64,000 nt of DNA from CAVPEW01 sp963703565 (lineage in GTDB: Bacteria > Actinomycetota > Acidimicrobiia > Acidimicrobiales > VFJN01). The stretch spans positions 62,001 through 126,000 of the forward strand of contig CAVPEW010000068.1 in assembly GCA_963703565.1 (NCBI GenBank), in the 5' to 3' direction. The notes beneath the pieces are model-generated. The model saw only the letters and a list, made by a program, of their open reading frames with translations, was not told the DNA's origin and did not search any database. The position numbers and the translations under genes are program-made. Positions 61,783-64,000 of this stretch are shown here, piece after piece. How positions within the stretch are numbered: position 1 is the first letter of the stretch; each line of letters opens with the position of its first letter.

Positions 61783-61811
61783 CCCACAGGAGCGGGCGTG
61801 GCGGAGCCCGG

Positions 61812-61817
61812 TACCAT
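61812..61817 (+). promoter_or_regulatory. -10 element of leaderless murA promoter
   Basis: TACCAT is followed by six bases and then ATG 61824, the same geometry as the leaderless starts at 1197, 7922, 13356 and 15670. Confidence 0.55.
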
Positions 61818-61823
61818 CGGTCG

Positions 61824-63152
61824 ATGGACGCGCCGGCACAGCATCCGTCCGCCAGCTGGCGGATCGAGCCCAGCGGGCCGCTACGGGGCGAGGTCCGCGT
61901 GGCGGGGTCCAAGAACGCGGTGACCAAGCACATGGTCGCAGCCCTTCTCGCCGACGGACCCTGCACCATCGCCAATGCCCCCACCGTCGGCGACGTCGGG
62001 ATAACCGCCGAGATCCTGCGCAGCATCGGCTCTACCGTCGAGGTGCACGACGGCACGGTCACCGTCGAGTCCACCCCCGAGCCGCAACCCACCGTCCCGC
62101 TGGAGTTCAGCGGCCTCAACCGCATCCCGATCCTGCTGCTCGGCCCGCTCCTGCATCGCAGCGGGGAAGCCTTCGTCCCTCTCGTGGGCGGCGACCGCAT
62201 CGGGCGACGACCGGTGGACTTCCACGTCGCCGCGCTCACCGCCATGGGGGCGGAGGTCGAGGTCGGCGCCGACGGTGTGCGCGCCCGTGTCGCCGGCCGG
62301 CTCCACGGCGCGTCCATCACCCTGCCGTACCCGTCGGTGGGCGCGACCGAGGCGGTCCTGCTGTCCGCGGCGATGGCCGAGGGCCGCACCGTCATCCACA
62401 ACGCCGCCACCGAGCCCGAGGTGGTCGAGCTCGCCCTGTTCCTGCAGCGGATGGGGGCCCAGATCGCGTTGCGGCCCGACCGGCGATTCGTGGTCGAAGG
62501 CGTCGGACGACTCACGAGCGCCTCGGCGACCCTCCAGGGGGACCGACTCGAGGCCTTCAGCTACCTGGTGGCCGGCCTGATGACGGGCGGGGCCGTTCGA
62601 GTCCGGGGATGCGCCCAGGACCGGCTGGTGACAGCCATCAACACCCTGCAACGCATGGGCGCCGACTTCGAGATAACCGACGACTGGATCACCGCTTCGG
62701 CCCACGGGTTGCGACCGGCGGCGGTGCAGACCGACACCCATCCGGGGTTCATGACCGACTGGCAGCCGCCGCTGATCGTGCTGATGACCCAGGCGGCGGG
62801 CATGTCGGTGCTGCACGAGACCGTCTACGAGGACCGCCTCGGCTACGTCGACGCCCTCCAGTGCATGGGCGCCGAGATCGAGCTCTTCGACACCTGCCTG
62901 GGTGGCCCCGCCTGCCGCTTCCACGAGACGATGGCCGTGCACTCCGCAGTGGTCAGGGGAGTGTCCAAGCTGCGCGGCACCGAGGTGACCATCCCCGACG
63001 TGCGGGCCGGGTTCTCATCGGTGATCGCCGCCGCCGCCGCGGAGGGCGCGTCGACCGTGCACGGCATCCACCACCTCGAGCGCGGCTACGACCAGCCGTT
63101 CGAGACGCTGCGCTCGCTGGGCCTGCAGGTGGAGCGCAGCGCCACCGCCTGA
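61824..63152 (+). CDS. murA: UDP-GlcNAc 1-carboxyvinyltransferase, Cys-to-Asp form
   Basis: MurA adds enolpyruvate from PEP to UDP-GlcNAc, the first committed step of peptidoglycan synthesis. The 442-residue length is normal. The substrate motif GSKNAV (28-33) and the domain repeats are present. The catalytic loop reads LVGGDRIGRRPVDFH with Asp124 where most bacteria have Cys; the Asp form occurs in Mycobacterium and is not alkylated by fosfomycin, so resistance is expected. ATG 61824 is set by the -10 element. In this stretch it is a housekeeping gene next to the dormancy genes; a second MurA elsewhere is possible. Confidence 0.93.
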   Translation: MDAPAQHPSASWRIEPSGPLRGEVRVAGSKNAVTKHMVAALLADGPCTIANAPTVGDVGITAEILRSIGSTVEVHDGTVTVESTPEPQPTVPLEFSGLNRIPILLLGPLLHRSGEAFVPLVGGDRIGRRPVDFHVAALTAMGAEVEVGADGVRARVAGRLHGASITLPYPSVGATEAVLLSAAMAEGRTVIHNAATEPEVVELALFLQRMGAQIALRPDRRFVVEGVGRLTSASATLQGDRLEAFSYLVAGLMTGGAVRVRGCAQDRLVTAINTLQRMGADFEITDDWITASAHGLRPAAVQTDTHPGFMTDWQPPLIVLMTQAAGMSVLHETVYEDRLGYVDALQCMGAEIELFDTCLGGPACRFHETMAVHSAVVRGVSKLRGTEVTIPDVRAGFSSVIAAAAAEGASTVHGIHHLERGYDQPFETLRSLGLQVERSATA

Positions 63153-63179
63153 ACCGGCGCAGGCGTCGATCCGGCTCGC

Positions 63180-63395
63180 TCAGCCGAAGGCGAGGCTGGC
63201 CAGCGCCCACACCGAGGCCACGACTCCGATCGCCGCGAAGGTCAGGCTACGGGCCAGGGGCGCCCGCTCGAGCTCCCCGTCCCGAGCAGGGCGGGCCGGG
63301 GGACGCACAACGGCAGCAAGGTTCCCGGCCACCATCGCGCCGCCCAGGGCCAGCACGAACCAGGGCAGGAGTCCCTCGTACTCGGAGAACGACAT
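63180..63395 (-). CDS. Small two-helix membrane protein
   Basis: The 71-residue protein has two hydrophobic segments (LLPWFVLALGGAMVAGNLAAVV and LTFAAIGVVASVWALASLAFG, each trimmed here to its core) joined by a basic Pro/Arg/Ala linker. It is not recognised. ATG 63395 is chosen because the upstream frame is of low complexity. It follows the partial gene on the same strand. Confidence 0.6.
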   Translation of the reverse strand: MSFSEYEGLLPWFVLALGGAMVAGNLAAVVRPPARPARDGELERAPLARSLTFAAIGVVASVWALASLAFG

Positions 63396-63445
63396 CACAC
63401 CAACGCTACCGCTGACGTCCCGGCGGGCCCATGCCCGAAGCTCGC

Positions 63446-64000
63446 TCAGGGTCGCAGGTCGCCCTCTGCCGGGTCGGGGGCGAGCCGCTGGACCCTCAGC
63501 GACTCCACCACCCCGGCCGCGTGGCGCACCACCGAGGTCGTCGGAGCCCCTGTCGCGGCGTCGAAGCAGAAGCGGGCCCGGACTCCGAAGCTGGCGGTCG
63601 GCGAGACGCGGACCGCGTCCAGCGCGAAGCACCCGGCGCCGGCGTCGCTGACCTCGTAGGAGGCCGACGGGCCCACCACCGCGGCCCGCACGGCACGGAC
63701 CTCGTCCACGACGGCCTCGTCGAAGGTTCGCCCCGACGGTGGGCCGAGGCCGCACCGGTCCGCCCGGGCGTCGTGGGGGCCCGCCGGGCAGAGCACGAGG
63801 CGATCACCGACCCTGCCCTCGACCCCACCGAACTGGCGGTGCAGGCGCCGCGGCGGGTCCTGGGCCAGAAGGTCCGGGCTGCGCAACCGGGTCCTGCCGT
63901 CCGCGGACCGCCGCTCGAAGGCGCCCTCGCGCACGAAGGTGGCACGGCGGGAGCGCTCCCACGCCTCCACGAAGCGCACCGCTGGCGGCTCCACCCGTGC
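63446..64000 (-). CDS. Hypothetical protein, N-terminus beyond the window
   Basis: The frame is open to the edge of the window, so the start may lie outside; GTG 63994 is an internal candidate. The visible 182 residues include ERSRRATFVREGAFERRSAD, DLLAQDPPRRLHRQFGGVEG and GCFALDAVRVSPTASFGVRA with isolated Cys residues, a pattern of secreted or lipoprotein domains of actinobacteria. I do not recognise the family. Confidence 0.5.
   Translation of the reverse strand, partial: ARVEPPAVRFVEAWERSRRATFVREGAFERRSADGRTRLRSPDLLAQDPPRRLHRQFGGVEGRVGDRLVLCPAGPHDARADRCGLGPPSGRTFDEAVVDEVRAVRAAVVGPSASYEVSDAGAGCFALDAVRVSPTASFGVRARFCFDAATGAPTTSVVRHAAGVVESLRVQRLAPDPAEGDLRP

Noticed and set aside
58536..63152. 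Apparent 1538-residue plus-strand protein ending in MurA
   Set aside because: Everything before the MurA ATG at 61824 is low-complexity Arg/Pro/Gly-rich shadow of the Usp and permease genes in another frame.
1..64000. CRISPR array or insertion sequence
   Set aside because: No regularly spaced repeats, transposase genes or IS-type terminal repeats were seen; the only mobility gene is the tyrosine integrase.

Overview
The window is high-GC DNA with dense coding, frequent GTG starts, ATGA/GTGA stop-start overlaps, several promoters that look leaderless, and many proteins typical of Actinomycetota (DUF445, dUMP-forming dCTP deaminase, DosR/DevR-DevS, tandem universal stress proteins, APC permease, MurA with Asp in place of Cys). 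I read it as an actinobacterial chromosome, possibly a deep lineage such as Acidimicrobiia, but nothing here fixes the genus.

Layout. 1-6.4 kb is housekeeping: a PII protein beside a GlnR-like winged-helix regulator, a cyclic-nucleotide-binding protein, DUF445, a membrane-anchored HdrD-like Fe-S oxidoreductase, a receiver-domain protein and Dcd. At 6404-6474 lies tRNA-Gly(CCC). Its 3' half (43 bp, 6434-6476) is repeated exactly at 14750-14792, so 6.5-14.8 kb is an integrated island: tyrosine integrase, TacA/TacT-type toxin-antitoxin pair, a CBASS anti-phage operon on the minus strand (patatin phospholipase, CD-NTase, E2-only conjugating protein, and a second CD-NTase with a C-terminal AGS-C domain), and a divergent XRE-HIRAN protein. 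A second, decayed segment (14.8-16.1 kb) carries an AbrB/PIN-like pair and a broken GIY-YIG gene, and ends in a degenerate third copy of the tRNA 3' half at 16071-16104.

16.4-33.7 kb is one long plus-strand run of polysaccharide genes, mostly joined by overlapping stop/start codons: family-4 glycosyltransferases (several fused), an ABC exporter, an FkbM methyltransferase, two sulfotransferases and an O-antigen-ligase-like membrane protein. The likely product is an exported, possibly sulfated and methylated surface glycan. A HAD-GH65 phosphorylase fusion and a MacB/FtsX-type ABC system follow (33.8-40.9 kb).

40.9-61.8 kb resembles a DosR dormancy/hypoxia regulon gathered in one place: PEP synthase, two CBS proteins, two P-type ATPases, DevR and DevS, pyridoxamine-oxidase-like proteins, a GNAT/acyl-CoA-ligase fusion, DUF1918, an Rv2004c-like kinase, a tandem Usp and an APC permease. 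Six 14-bp sites of the form GGG(A/C)C-N4-GNCCC, the core of the published DosR box, lie in its intergenic regions. MurA and two small or partial genes close the window.

Eight reading-frame breaks affect otherwise intact genes. Seven fit loss of one GC pair from a GCGC stretch, which points to a sequence or assembly artefact; those genes are annotated across the break. All coordinates were read by eye and family calls rest on recognised motifs, without database searches.
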